IMG/VR virus record: IMGVR_UViG_3300017786_003484 | Location: 124,001 to 188,000 of that record | Source: a virus | DNA: 64,000 nucleotides | Strand: one strand, 5' to 3' | Part shown: positions 49,832 through 57,981 of the stretch, one piece after another | How the letters are laid out: every line of letters starts with the position of its first letter | How positions within the stretch are numbered: the first letter of the stretch is position 1 | Program-made: the position numbers and the translations under genes | Notes under the pieces: model-generated | What the model was told of the DNA's origin: nothing | Databases searched by the model: none | The model's input: the letters and a program-made list of their open reading frames with translations, nothing else

Positions 49832-50590
49832 TTGTACGAAGAAGGGTTAACATGTCGTAAGGTTGCTTACTTTGATGATTCGATCTTTGACCAATTTAGA
49901 CTTGAGTTATCTGAGTTTAATTGGAACCCAATTGAGTACAAAGGAAAACCTAATTTTAAAAAGCATTTAAGGCCTGACGGAACTTATATGATATACTTTC
50001 CTAACAATGCTGAACGTATTGTTGGGTTTGCAAAAGAAATGAATCCAATATGGGAACCAGTTATGGACTTAACCGGTACCATACTACCAGCTATCCGGCA
50101 TCTATTGTTGTTAACTGGTATTGAAGATCCATATCTAGCTCAGTTAGATTTAGCACATATGCCTCCTGGAGGACGTACTATTTTACATACTGATACTAGA
50201 GTAGTACAACGTTATAGCCGACGTTATAACGTAGCCATTGCAACAAACGATAATTGTTTTCTGTATCATAACAGTTACAATATTGAGGATGGCGGAACAA
50301 GAGATCACATCGCTCTCGGCGAAATGTATGAGTTGAATAATAAGATTCCGCATGATGCCGTAAATGATGGCAATGAATGGCGTACACATTTAGTATTAGA
50401 TGTTATGCCTAAAATGTATTGGGATAGGTTATTAGAATTGCATCCTGATCCGTTTGAAAAAGTACCAAATCCACAAGGGTTAAATACAACATACGATTAT
50501 GACGAGAACAATAATCTAATTAATTTTCCTAGTTTATTTGAGGATAAGGAACATTGCTTTAAAGCGAGGATAGATACACATGATGAATAA
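49832..50590 (+). CDS. Aspartyl/asparaginyl beta-hydroxylase-like oxygenase
   Basis: 252 aa, TTG start two bases after the previous stop. GGRTILHTDTRVVQRYSRRYNVAIATNDNC contains the HxD and RxNVAI strand, GEMYELNNKIPHDAVNDGNEWRTHLVLDVMPK has the distal His and Arg. Same family plan as the protein at 749. Fe(II)/2OG hydroxylase; substrate unknown. Its end overlaps the start of the large membrane protein by 11 bases. Confidence 0.72.
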   Translation: MYEEGLTCRKVAYFDDSIFDQFRLELSEFNWNPIEYKGKPNFKKHLRPDGTYMIYFPNNAERIVGFAKEMNPIWEPVMDLTGTILPAIRHLLLLTGIEDPYLAQLDLAHMPPGGRTILHTDTRVVQRYSRRYNVAIATNDNCFLYHNSYNIEDGGTRDHIALGEMYELNNKIPHDAVNDGNEWRTHLVLDVMPKMYWDRLLELHPDPFEKVPNPQGLNTTYDYDENNNLINFPSLFEDKEHCFKARIDTHDE

Positions 50591-52415
50591 AACAAGTATT
50601 AAACATGATGTAGCATTAGGATTTCTAGTTTTAATCACGGCACTTACGATTAGTGCGGTGGCGATTTACTATTCTGTTGCTGGTTTAGCCGCGATATTTG
50701 CGGCCGCAGTTATACCTATTATTATAATGGGTAGCATTTTAGAGGTTGCGAAACTAGTAACGGCAGTATGGCTTCATAGATTTTGGTCTGAAACAATGTG
50801 GTGGTTAAAAGCCTATTTGTCAGCGGCTGTTATAATCTTAATGTTTATAACAAGTATGGGTATTTTTGGATTTTTATCAAAAGCTCACGTTGAACAGACA
50901 AGTGCAAGTACAGAGTCCTTAGCACAAGTAGAACGCATTGATAGCGAACTTGCTAGATTTGAAGATATTATTGTTAAATCTGAGAAAAAGATCAAAACAC
51001 TTGAAACAAGTGGAACAGGAGCAGATCAGAATATACAATCTCAGATTGATAAAGAGCAAAAACGTATTGATACAGCCTACAGTAGAATAGAGCCTGCTAT
51101 TCAAGAACAAAAAGATATAATAAAAGGTCAAACTTCACTTTATACTTCGCAAATAGAAGCACTTGATAAAAGTGTAAACACATTACAGAAATATATTGAC
51201 CAAGGTGAAATTAAAAAAGCACAAGGTATGATTGGTGCTAAAGCAGATGGAGCATTTGGTCCTAAAACTGCTGAAGCATTTAAGGCTTGGCAAGATGCAA
51301 AGAAAATTGAGAGGGCTGAATTAGTTACTAAGGTTGAAACACTTTCTAAAAATAATGACGCTATTAAAGATGCAAGAAAAGAAATTAAACGTCTAAGAAG
51401 AAATGCTGAAATAGAAATTGCTGAATCAAATAAGTTAATTAATAGACTTAGAGCTAATGTAGGTGCAAGCGAAACAGATAAAGCTAATATTGATACTCTT
51501 GTAGACGAACAGATCAAGAGGATTAAAAATGCAAACAACGAAATTGAAATTCTTACTAATAAGAAATATGAAATTGAAGGAGAATATCGTAAGTTAGAAG
51601 CAGAAGTAGGTCCTATCAAATATATTGCTGAATTTATATACGGAGAAGCAGATAAGAATATTTTAGAAGAAGCAGTTCGTTGGGTTATTATGACAATTAT
51701 ATTTGTTTTTGATCCACTTGCAGTTTTACTTCTTATTGCTAGTCAGTATACCTTTGCATGGTCTAGGCAACGTAGAGAAGAGGAAGGAGAGGATCCAAAA
51801 GATCCTACTCCGGACAATACAGACGAAGAACGTTTTGAAGATGTTAGTGATGAAGAACTAAGAAACGAAGAATTGTCTGATGAAGATAAACAACAAAGAG
51901 ACTTTATGTTCCTAGCCAATGCAGGAGCACCGGTTGGTAATGTTTCAAGTTATGTTATAAAGCCTGAAGACATTAAAATTACTATGCCTGAGGCAGTTAC
52001 TGTTGATGAACCAGATTACGTTCCTATTGAAGAGGATTTATTTGACGAACCAGAAGATGAAGGTGAAGATGATCCGTTTGAAGAACTGTTTGCTGAAATT
52101 GATGCTAAAGAAGAAGCAGAAGCCAAAGCCAAGGATGAACCTGCACATGCAGTAACAGAATCTATATATGAAGATCCTGCAGAAGTTGATCAAGAAGTAG
52201 AAACTACTGTAGATCCTCGTATTGAAGATTTGCCAAGAGCACCTCAAGGAACTCCAGAAGAAGTTTGGATAGAGCCTAATGAGGAAACTGTAGGAAACGA
52301 TGAACAAGAGCCTGATGAGATGGATAAAATATATAGTGAGGCACAACAGGAGTCAGCTCGTACAGTACGATCTAAGAGTTGGTTATCTGGAGGCTTTCCT
52401 ACTAAAGAGGAATAA
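50580..52415 (+). CDS. Large membrane protein with periplasm-facing-type coiled coil and peptidoglycan-binding-like segment
   Basis: 611 aa. Three N-terminal membrane helices (about residues 12-32, 33-55, 77-99), a long charged coiled coil (about 110-345) interrupted by MIGAKADGAFGPKTAEAFKAWQ, which matches the core of PG_binding_1 (DGxFGPxTxxAxxxWQ), a fourth membrane region (WVIMTIIFVFDPLAVLLLIA), then about 220 residues of very acidic, probably disordered tail with an RSKSWLSGGFP end. I have the impression of similar proteins in large marine phages. A role in lysis, envelope spanning or superinfection exclusion is conceivable. Confidence 0.62.
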   Translation: MMNKTSIKHDVALGFLVLITALTISAVAIYYSVAGLAAIFAAAVIPIIIMGSILEVAKLVTAVWLHRFWSETMWWLKAYLSAAVIILMFITSMGIFGFLSKAHVEQTSASTESLAQVERIDSELARFEDIIVKSEKKIKTLETSGTGADQNIQSQIDKEQKRIDTAYSRIEPAIQEQKDIIKGQTSLYTSQIEALDKSVNTLQKYIDQGEIKKAQGMIGAKADGAFGPKTAEAFKAWQDAKKIERAELVTKVETLSKNNDAIKDARKEIKRLRRNAEIEIAESNKLINRLRANVGASETDKANIDTLVDEQIKRIKNANNEIEILTNKKYEIEGEYRKLEAEVGPIKYIAEFIYGEADKNILEEAVRWVIMTIIFVFDPLAVLLLIASQYTFAWSRQRREEEGEDPKDPTPDNTDEERFEDVSDEELRNEELSDEDKQQRDFMFLANAGAPVGNVSSYVIKPEDIKITMPEAVTVDEPDYVPIEEDLFDEPEDEGEDDPFEELFAEIDAKEEAEAKAKDEPAHAVTESIYEDPAEVDQEVETTVDPRIEDLPRAPQGTPEEVWIEPNEETVGNDEQEPDEMDKIYSEAQQESARTVRSKSWLSGGFPTKEE

Positions 52416-52847
52416 ATGGCAGTAAAAAAAGATTTATCTGTATACTTGGTGGCGCCGCCTACATTACACCTTCCGCCATCAGGTTTCAGTATCTGTTTAA
52501 TGAGTAACGACGAGTCTTTTCAAACAGAGCTAGTTAACTTATTAGACAAAGGTATTGCAAGAGAGCAACTTACCATCTATCTAAATCCCAATTTTAAATC
52601 AGTAGATCCAAAGTTATGGATATGGTATTGGCATATTATTAATTTTACTGACTTGACTATTATTGATACTAAGAATGTAACAGAGCAAGAACTAAGAATG
52701 TCAATAGCCATAGCAAACACTAAACCTATTATATTTAAAACTGGATATGATGATGAATTAGATACACTTTTTAAAACAATTAGATGTCCAACATACAGTA
52801 CACTTGAACAACTTGACTTTTTCATGGAAGGTATTTTTGGAGAATGA
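52416..52847 (+). CDS. Unknown protein, Rossmann-like
   Basis: 143 aa, start directly at the upstream stop. Strand-helix alternation: LSVYLVAPPTLHLPPSGFSICLM, LTIYLNPNF, WYWHIINFTDLTIIDTKNVT, AIANTKPIIFKTGYDDELD, IRCPTYSTLEQL. This looks like a small Rossmann/deoxyribosyltransferase-like fold with 'D-L-T-I-I-D' and 'KPIIF' strands, but the catalytic residues of that family are not evident. Overlaps clpX by four bases (ATGA), so cotranslated with it. Confidence 0.45.
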   Translation: MAVKKDLSVYLVAPPTLHLPPSGFSICLMSNDESFQTELVNLLDKGIAREQLTIYLNPNFKSVDPKLWIWYWHIINFTDLTIIDTKNVTEQELRMSIAIANTKPIIFKTGYDDELDTLFKTIRCPTYSTLEQLDFFMEGIFGE

Positions 52848-54112
52848 GTGATAAAAAGAAACAAGATAAGTTAGAATGTAGTTTTTGTGGTAAATCAAGA
52901 GAGCTGGTTACTAGTTTAATTGCCGGAGAGAAAAGTTTTATTTGTAATGAGTGTGTTGATCTTTGTGTTCAGGTTTTAGCAGGAGAAGAAGACCCTAGAG
53001 AACATAGTTTTGATAATGCAACAACTCCTAGCCAAATTAAAGAATACTTAGATAGATTTATTGTTAGTCAGGATAGTGCTAAAATAGCCCTTAGTGTAGA
53101 AGTAAGAAATCATTACAAAAGAGTACACCAGAAAAAGAAAAATATTATTAAAAAAAGTAACGTATTGTTAATTGGTCCTACTGGGTCCGGCAAAACTTTA
53201 TTAGCTCAGAAGTTAGCAGAAAATTTAAATGTTCCTTTTGCCGTTGCAGATGCAACTACTCTAACAGAATCTGGGTATGTAGGTGATGATGTTGAAAATG
53301 TTATTCACAGGTTATTACAAAATGCAAACTATGATATTAGGTTAGCAGAACGTGGTATCATATACATTGATGAAATTGATAAAAAAGGACGTAAAAGCGA
53401 AGGCTCTAGTATCACAAGAGATGTTTCCGGCGAAGGTGTGCAACAAGCATTACTTAAACTTATTGAAGGATCAGAAATACGAGTACCTCCGCAAGGTGGA
53501 AGAAAACATCCTGGTAAAGAAACAATATTGATTAACACTAAGAATATACTGTTTATACTTGGTGGTGCTTTTATTGGATTAGAAGAATCTGTTAATAAAC
53601 GTATACAAGGTAATGGAAGTACTATGGGCTTTGGTGCAAAATTACAAAATAAAGAAAAAAGTACAGATGACTGGCTTAGAAATGTAGAACCAGAAGATTT
53701 TGTTAAGTATGGCATGATTCCAGAGTTTATAGGTCGTATTCCTGTAATTACTGCATTAAAATCATTAGATGTTAACGACCTAGTTCGTATATTAAGTGAG
53801 CCCGAAGATAGTATTATCAAAGAGTTTATTGAGATATTTGATATGGATCATGTAGAACTAGAATTTACCAAAGAAGCACAATACTGGATAGCACAAGAGT
53901 CGGTAAATAAAAAAACAGGTGCAAGAGGTTTAAGAAACATCATCGAAGACCTTTTGAGGGAAGTACAATTTACACTTCCGGAACAAGCCCTAGATGGGCT
54001 TACAAAGGTTATTGTCCAAGCACCTAGAGATGGCAATGATAAACTAGTATTACTATATAGGCAGAGTCCTAAAAGAAAAAATAGTAATGCCACCAAACAA
54101 CAAGAGAGTTAA
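52844..54112 (+). CDS. clpX: ATP-dependent Clp protease ATP-binding subunit ClpX
   Basis: 422 aa, full length. N-terminal zinc-binding domain with Cys12, 15, 34, 37 (CSFC...CNEC); Walker A GPTGSGKT (111-118); Walker B IIYIDEID (172-179); pore-loop RKH (220-222); MGF (261-263) at the place of the IGF loop that docks on ClpP; KKTGARGLR sensor 2. All elements for unfolding and ClpP docking are kept. It would feed substrates to ClpP (24691) or to host ClpP. Adjacent to bS21 and Hsp20. Strong call. Confidence 0.96.
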   Translation: MSDKKKQDKLECSFCGKSRELVTSLIAGEKSFICNECVDLCVQVLAGEEDPREHSFDNATTPSQIKEYLDRFIVSQDSAKIALSVEVRNHYKRVHQKKKNIIKKSNVLLIGPTGSGKTLLAQKLAENLNVPFAVADATTLTESGYVGDDVENVIHRLLQNANYDIRLAERGIIYIDEIDKKGRKSEGSSITRDVSGEGVQQALLKLIEGSEIRVPPQGGRKHPGKETILINTKNILFILGGAFIGLEESVNKRIQGNGSTMGFGAKLQNKEKSTDDWLRNVEPEDFVKYGMIPEFIGRIPVITALKSLDVNDLVRILSEPEDSIIKEFIEIFDMDHVELEFTKEAQYWIAQESVNKKTGARGLRNIIEDLLREVQFTLPEQALDGLTKVIVQAPRDGNDKLVLLYRQSPKRKNSNATKQQES

Positions 54113-54409
54113 ATGGCTTACCAAAAGAAAATGAGACGCGGAAATAAAGAGACTATTGGAAACGGAATTTATGTTGCTGTCAAAGATGGCAATGTAGAAA
54201 AAGCAATTAAACGTTTTAAGAAGAAAGTACAAGAGTCTGGTATTCTAGATGAGTATCGTGCAAAGAAAGAATATGTTAAACCAAGTACAGTAAAAAGGCT
54301 TGCTAAGAATGCCGCAAAAAGGCGTGCTACAAAGCAAAGACTAAAAGATGAAGCTGAGGGTTTAAACGGTTATAATCCAAATACGCCACGTAAAGGCAAA
54401 AAACGGTAA
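54113..54409 (+). CDS. rpsU: Ribosomal protein bS21 homologue
   Basis: 98 aa; starts at the clpX stop. VAVKDGNVEKAIKRFKKKVQESGILDEYRAKKEYVKPSTVKRLAKNAAKRRATKQR aligns along its length with bS21 (xVxxNExxxxALRRFKRxxxxxGxLxExRRRExYEKPxxxRKRxxxxA). It has a 10-20 residue N-terminal extension and a C-terminal GlyAsnPro-containing tail. bS21 sits on the 30S platform near the anti-Shine-Dalgarno; phage copies (for example in pelagiphage HTVC008M) are thought to replace the host protein and bias initiation. Adjacent to clpX. Confidence 0.9.
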   Translation: MAYQKKMRRGNKETIGNGIYVAVKDGNVEKAIKRFKKKVQESGILDEYRAKKEYVKPSTVKRLAKNAAKRRATKQRLKDEAEGLNGYNPNTPRKGKKR

Positions 54410-54428
54410 AATAAACCTAAAAAACCAC

Positions 54429-54457
54429 TTGACTTTTAGGTTGAGAATAACTATATT
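54429..54457 (+). promoter_or_regulatory. Sigma70-type promoter of hsp20, inside a 9-bp inverted repeat
   Basis: TTGACT (54429-54434), 17-nt spacer, TATATT (54452-54457). AACCTAAAA (54414-54422) and TTTTAGGTT (54434-54442) form an inverted repeat flanking the -35, either a weak terminator for bS21 or an operator. Confidence 0.65.
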
Positions 54458-54460
54458 ATA

Positions 54461-54550
54461 GTAGTAGGCATTGCTCATGAGAGAATGCTACATTACTCGA
54501 GAAAGTCCATTATGGATTTCTCATTACAATCTTGCTTAATAAAGGAGATA
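54461..54550 (+). promoter_or_regulatory. ROSE-like RNA thermometer candidate in the hsp20 leader
   Basis: The leader folds into successive hairpins: GTAG...CTAC around 54461-54491, GAGAAA-G-TCCA with TGGATTTCTC (54499-54522), and last a stem in which ATCTTGCTT (54529-54537) faces AAGGAGAT (54542-54549), hiding the Shine-Dalgarno. TTGCT opposite AGGAG fits the U(U/C)GCU core of ROSE elements that control alpha-proteobacterial small heat-shock genes. Pairing is weak (G-G, C-A, T-G), as expected for a temperature-labile helix. Confidence 0.5.
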
Positions 54551-54555
54551 AAATT

Positions 54556-55002
54556 ATGACAAGAATTACTACACTAGACCTACCATTTTTATTTAAAAGC
54601 GGTATCGGTTTCGACAGAGTTTTTAACCAAATGGAAACTCAATTTGCAAATAGCAAAACCCAAAATTACCCACCATATAATATTATTAGGAATAGTAACG
54701 AAAACTACCTAATCGAAATTGCGGCCGCTGGTTTCCTAAAACCGGATATTGCAATTACTATGGAAAACGGTACATTAACTGTAAATGGTCAACAGACTAA
54801 AGAAGATACTGATGGCGAAGACGAAGCCAATGGTATTGAATATTTGCACAGGGGACTTTCAAGACGTAACTTTGTATTGACATTTAACTTAGCAGAATAT
54901 GTAGAAGTTAAAAGTGCTGATATGAATAACGGAATCTTGAGTATTCACTTAGAGAAAAAGATCCCAGAAGCAATGAAGCCTCAAGTTATTTCTATTAAAT
55001 AA
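54556..55002 (+). CDS. Small heat-shock protein (Hsp20/IbpA type)
   Basis: 148 aa from the ATG at 54556 (AAGGAG seven bases upstream; a TTG further up is less likely because it lies in the leader hairpin). NYPPYNIIRNSNENYLIEIAAAGFLKPDIAITMENGTLTVNGQQT is the alpha-crystallin core, and YLHRGLSRRNFVLTFNLAEYVEVKSADMNNGILSIHLEKKIPE with the conserved A-x-x-x-N-G-I-L-x-I. It holds unfolding proteins in the cytoplasm. Hsp20 genes are typical of marine T4-like phages. Followed by a strong terminator. Confidence 0.95.
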   Translation: MTRITTLDLPFLFKSGIGFDRVFNQMETQFANSKTQNYPPYNIIRNSNENYLIEIAAAGFLKPDIAITMENGTLTVNGQQTKEDTDGEDEANGIEYLHRGLSRRNFVLTFNLAEYVEVKSADMNNGILSIHLEKKIPEAMKPQVISIK

Positions 55003-55020
55003 CTTAAATGCATAACATGA

Positions 55021-55053
55021 AGAGGGAGGATAACACCTCCCTCTTTTTCTTTA
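55021..55053 (+). terminator. Rho-independent terminator after hsp20
   Basis: AGAGGGAGG (55021-55029) and CCTCCCTCT (55036-55044) form a perfect 9-bp stem with a six-base loop, followed by TTTTTCTTT. The best terminator in the window. Confidence 0.92.
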
Positions 55054-55059
55054 TAAATA
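55052..55059 (+). promoter_or_regulatory. T4-late-type promoter box TATAAATA before clpS
   Basis: Exact TATAAATA immediately after the hsp20 terminator T-run and 30 bases before the clpS ATG. With T4 geometry the mRNA would start near 55065 and keep the GAGAAAGG ribosome site. Confidence 0.55.
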
Positions 55060-55089
55060 TCATTGTAGCAAATGAGAAAGGTTACCTAA

Positions 55090-55407
55090 ATGAATACAAC
55101 AGACACCGCACTTGAAGTAGTAAAGGAAGTTACAGAAGAAGTTTTTTTAAAGGAGCCAGATAGATTTAGAGTGGTTATCTTAAATGATAATACAACTCCA
55201 ATGGAATTTGTTATTGAGCTTTTAGGAGTTATTTTCCATCATTCAAATGAAACGGCTACGGCTATTATGATGCAAATACATGAAAAGGGAAAAGGAACTG
55301 CTGGTGTCTACACGTTTGAAATTGCAGAACAGAAAGCACAAGAAAGTACACAGATTGCAAGAACTAACGGTCACACCCTAGGAGTTACTGTTGAGCTTGA
55401 CAGTTAA
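55090..55407 (+). CDS. clpS: ClpS-family protease adaptor
   Basis: 105 aa. DRFRVVILNDNTTPMEFVIELLGVIFHHSNETATAIMMQIHEKGKGTAGVYTFEIAEQKAQESTQIARTNGHTLGVTVE matches ClpS throughout: VVLxNDxxTPMxFVxxxL, AxxIMxxxHxxGxGxxGxYxxxxAExK. The N-degron pocket residues (Asn-Asp after the strand, Thr-Pro-Met, Met, His) are present. ClpS delivers N-end-rule substrates to ClpA; no clpA is seen here, so it must work with host ClpA or with the phage ClpX in an unknown way. Confidence 0.92.
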   Translation: MNTTDTALEVVKEVTEEVFLKEPDRFRVVILNDNTTPMEFVIELLGVIFHHSNETATAIMMQIHEKGKGTAGVYTFEIAEQKAQESTQIARTNGHTLGVTVELDS

Positions 55408-56056
55408 AAATGTTAAACACTCAAAGATAATTTCATCTAACAATCCAAATCCAGTTTTATTTGTTGATGTAGATGACACCTGCCTAGAGTTACTTGGTGG
55501 CTTAGTAATGTGGCTTAATAAACTAAACCGTTTAAAAGATTATAAGCCCGGAAAAATAATCAAAGATAGAAGCAACCTACATGATTGGTTAAACATACCA
55601 GAGCCCTTAATGAACACATGGAAACATGAGTTCACTACATACTCATGGGAATGGGGAGCATTAAACGGTAGAGCAGATGCTTCTGAGGCTTTTAAAGTTT
55701 TTAGATATTATGGTTGGAGAGTAATTGGAGTTGGACACGGCTCTTCGACAGTTGATAGAGCTATCTTAAGACGTGCTAATTTAGAATTAGTATATCCAGG
55801 TGTATTTGAAGATTATTTTATTGCTCCTGGAGATAAAAGTTTTTCTCCATACATGAGAGATTATGAAGATCCAATATGCATTACTTCTGTTGTAAAATAT
55901 GCCAAAGACATGGTTGATGCTGGACACATTACTTTCTTGTTAAAGCAACCGTGGAATAAAGAGCATAAAGATATTCGCATAAAGTCCTTTAATAATTGGA
56001 AACAGATATGCGATAATATTATGGCTAACCATCACAAAATCATCAAAGATAATTAG
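55391..56056 (+). CDS. HAD-like phosphatase family protein
   Basis: 221 aa from a TTG six bases after AGGAG, overlapping clpS by 17 bases. NPVLFVDVDDTCLELLGG is a HAD motif I (DVDDT); YYGWRVIGVGHGSSTVDRAIL stands where the motif II Ser/Thr would be; the C-terminal KSFNNWKQICDNI is helical. Motifs III and IV are not clear. Phages carry small HAD 5'-nucleotidases; here substrate unknown. The following oxygenase-like gene has its own late-type box. Confidence 0.6.
   Translation: MSLTVKNVKHSKIISSNNPNPVLFVDVDDTCLELLGGLVMWLNKLNRLKDYKPGKIIKDRSNLHDWLNIPEPLMNTWKHEFTTYSWEWGALNGRADASEAFKVFRYYGWRVIGVGHGSSTVDRAILRRANLELVYPGVFEDYFIAPGDKSFSPYMRDYEDPICITSVVKYAKDMVDAGHITFLLKQPWNKEHKDIRIKSFNNWKQICDNIMANHHKIIKDN
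56048..56055 (+). promoter_or_regulatory. T4-late-like promoter box, 5 nt before ATG
   Basis: GATAATTA followed by GTAGT and the ATG at 56061. One mismatch to NATAAATA. The same GTAGT linker follows the box at 11616-11623 and at 57969. Confidence 0.4.
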
Positions 56057-56060
56057 TAGT

Positions 56061-57041
56061 ATGAACAACAACATTCCAAGTTCACTATGGGGACAATATG
56101 ATACAGTAACCTTTAGGTTTAATGGCAATTTGGAATGGCAACCAACTCCTCCAGGATCTAATTGGAATAAACTGCAGGTTGCTAATGTTATGAGTTTTAT
56201 TTCTGGTGATATTCCTTGGAATCATCTAGCAAGAACAAGTAGAAGTACAATAGCAGTTATTGATCCGTCTGTTGATTTAAGGTACCTTCATCATATTCCT
56301 TCACATGTTTGGCAAGGTAGTAATTTTGTAAGTGAAAGATGGACTAAGGTTCCGTACATACCTGTTGATGTTCCTAAGATAGAACCTGATAACTGGGATT
56401 TATTTTGGGAATTATGGGATAAAGAAAAAGATAGAATTAAGAGAGAAGCCAACGAGCCAGACTATTGGCGAGGAGTAATGATATATTTAAATGAGACTAT
56501 AGACCCTTCTAACTTTAATTTTAATACTACTCCAATTTCAGATTGGACTATGCATTTTCCTAAGATGTTTGATGCTATACGAAATGCAGTCCCTTTTAAA
56601 TTTATTGAAAAGATTGTTCTCTGGCAAAATGTAAGAGAAATAGATCCTCATTTTGATCCAGACCATTGGGTACTTCCGTGGCCTGATAGTTTAAGAGTTA
56701 TGTTGCATGACACTAATAAGAAGCCAACATTGTACATGACTAAATGGCCTGAACGTGATGACAACTATAACCCTTCTCCAGTAACATCTATAAAAGGAGG
56801 AGACTTTGGAACTAATGCAAGTAATGTAGACAACAAAGATAAATTTTATGTAGAAGTTCCAGAAGAAACAAACACCTTTCTATTAAATAACGGTGCGTTC
56901 TTACATGGAGCAGATATGGGAACAGAAAAAATTATAATGGCTATCAAAGGAACACCGGATCACTTTACTTGGCTAAAAAGTTTAGAATCTAGTTACAACA
57001 AATATAAAAGGGATGACTATGACAGTTTCTTTAAATCTTAG
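56061..57041 (+). CDS. HxD-motif oxygenase-like protein
   Basis: 326 aa. LWQNVREIDPHFDPDHWVLPWPDSLRVMLHDTNKKPTLYMTKW contains the HxD (HFD) and the strand set, and NTFLLNNGAFLHGADMGTEKIIMAI the distal His. Paralogue of the minus-strand protein at 10852-11610. N-terminal about 130 residues (Trp-rich, with HIPSHVWQGSNFV) are specific to this copy. Fe(II)/2OG enzyme inferred; substrate unknown. Followed with overlap by two more HxD genes. Confidence 0.63.
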   Translation: MNNNIPSSLWGQYDTVTFRFNGNLEWQPTPPGSNWNKLQVANVMSFISGDIPWNHLARTSRSTIAVIDPSVDLRYLHHIPSHVWQGSNFVSERWTKVPYIPVDVPKIEPDNWDLFWELWDKEKDRIKREANEPDYWRGVMIYLNETIDPSNFNFNTTPISDWTMHFPKMFDAIRNAVPFKFIEKIVLWQNVREIDPHFDPDHWVLPWPDSLRVMLHDTNKKPTLYMTKWPERDDNYNPSPVTSIKGGDFGTNASNVDNKDKFYVEVPEETNTFLLNNGAFLHGADMGTEKIIMAIKGTPDHFTWLKSLESSYNKYKRDDYDSFFKS

Positions 57042-57951
57042 AAGAAATACAAACGAACATAATGTATCAGGGTCTCTAAATCATAGAGCACCATTTCTAA
57101 AAAATCAGATGAAACCATCTAAAACTTTTAATGATTTAATTAAGTTTGAAATGACTGAAACAGATTGTATTAAGTTAAAAGAAGATACACTAGGTGCGGT
57201 TGAGAAGTTTGGTAATTGGGGATATAGATTAAAAAACTATAAAGATGATGCTGGATATTTAGGAACAGGTTTAACCTATAATCCAAGGCACATTGATAGC
57301 ACAAACGATTTCAAAGAACAAGATATACATCAACAAGTACAAGGAAACTATGACCCTGGTGCAAAAGGTCTTAATGGACAAAATCCTTATAGTAGGCTTA
57401 CTGGCAAAGATTCTGTATTTGCTAAAGTAAATACCCATTATGACACCTTCTCGATGTGTTACCGTACTCCTGCTAGTAAACATGGCTATTTGGGCGACTT
57501 TTGTAATACTTTTAAAAGAAGCATGGTTAGAAGCAGTATAAGGGTTATTAACGCCGCCGCTACGGGTCATAATATGGGTAAAGATATTAATGACAAGAAA
57601 ATGAGAGCAGGAGTAGCATGGCATACAGACGAATCAATTTTTGAGAATTTAAGGATTAATATTCCTGTTGAAACTCATCCTATTTTTGTATTAGAACAAA
57701 AAGGATATCCACCTCAACATTTACAAGCAAATTATGCTTACAGTTGGAACACATCATTATTACATAGAGCATATTGTACAGAGAGAACACAAAGTCCGTT
57801 ATACAGAACACATATTATGTTAGGCTTTTCATGTTGGTGGGATTTTAATGAAACAACAGAAACTTGGACACAAAATGAATTTTTTGGTAAAAAACATCCA
57901 TGGGATATGTTACATGACGGAGAAGTTATACCAGGGTTAAAATTGGTATAA
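57019..57951 (+). CDS. HxD-motif oxygenase-like protein
   Basis: 310 aa from the ATG at 57019, six bases after AAAAGGG (an ATG at 57013 is too close to it). AGVAWHTDESIFENLRINIPVETHPIFVLEQKG carries the HxD and the RxN-I-P strand; AYSWNTSLLHRAYCTERT...YRTHIMLGFS carries the distal His and Arg. Pattern fits phytanoyl-type/other 2OG-Fe(II) oxygenases of T4-like marine phages. Substrate unknown. Confidence 0.65.
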   Translation: MTVSLNLRRNTNEHNVSGSLNHRAPFLKNQMKPSKTFNDLIKFEMTETDCIKLKEDTLGAVEKFGNWGYRLKNYKDDAGYLGTGLTYNPRHIDSTNDFKEQDIHQQVQGNYDPGAKGLNGQNPYSRLTGKDSVFAKVNTHYDTFSMCYRTPASKHGYLGDFCNTFKRSMVRSSIRVINAAATGHNMGKDINDKKMRAGVAWHTDESIFENLRINIPVETHPIFVLEQKGYPPQHLQANYAYSWNTSLLHRAYCTERTQSPLYRTHIMLGFSCWWDFNETTETWTQNEFFGKKHPWDMLHDGEVIPGLKLV

Positions 57952-57968
57952 CAGTTAGTAGAAAGGAA

Positions 57969-57976
57969 AATATATA
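57969..57976 (+). promoter_or_regulatory. T4-late-like promoter box, 5 nt before ATG
   Basis: AATATATA, GTAGT, then the ATG at 57982; identical box to that at 6003. GAAAGG upstream at 57961 could also serve as a distant ribosome site for a longer transcript. Confidence 0.4.
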
Positions 57977-57981
57977 GTAGT

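Noticed and set aside
51140-51619. Long minus-strand open frame, hydrophobic
   Set aside because: Lies entirely antisense to the coiled-coil gene; the hydrophobic look comes from complementing Lys/Glu-rich codons.
53329-53820. Minus-strand open frame of 163 codons
   Set aside because: Entirely antisense to conserved clpX, no ribosome site, low-complexity Ser/Leu/Pro composition.
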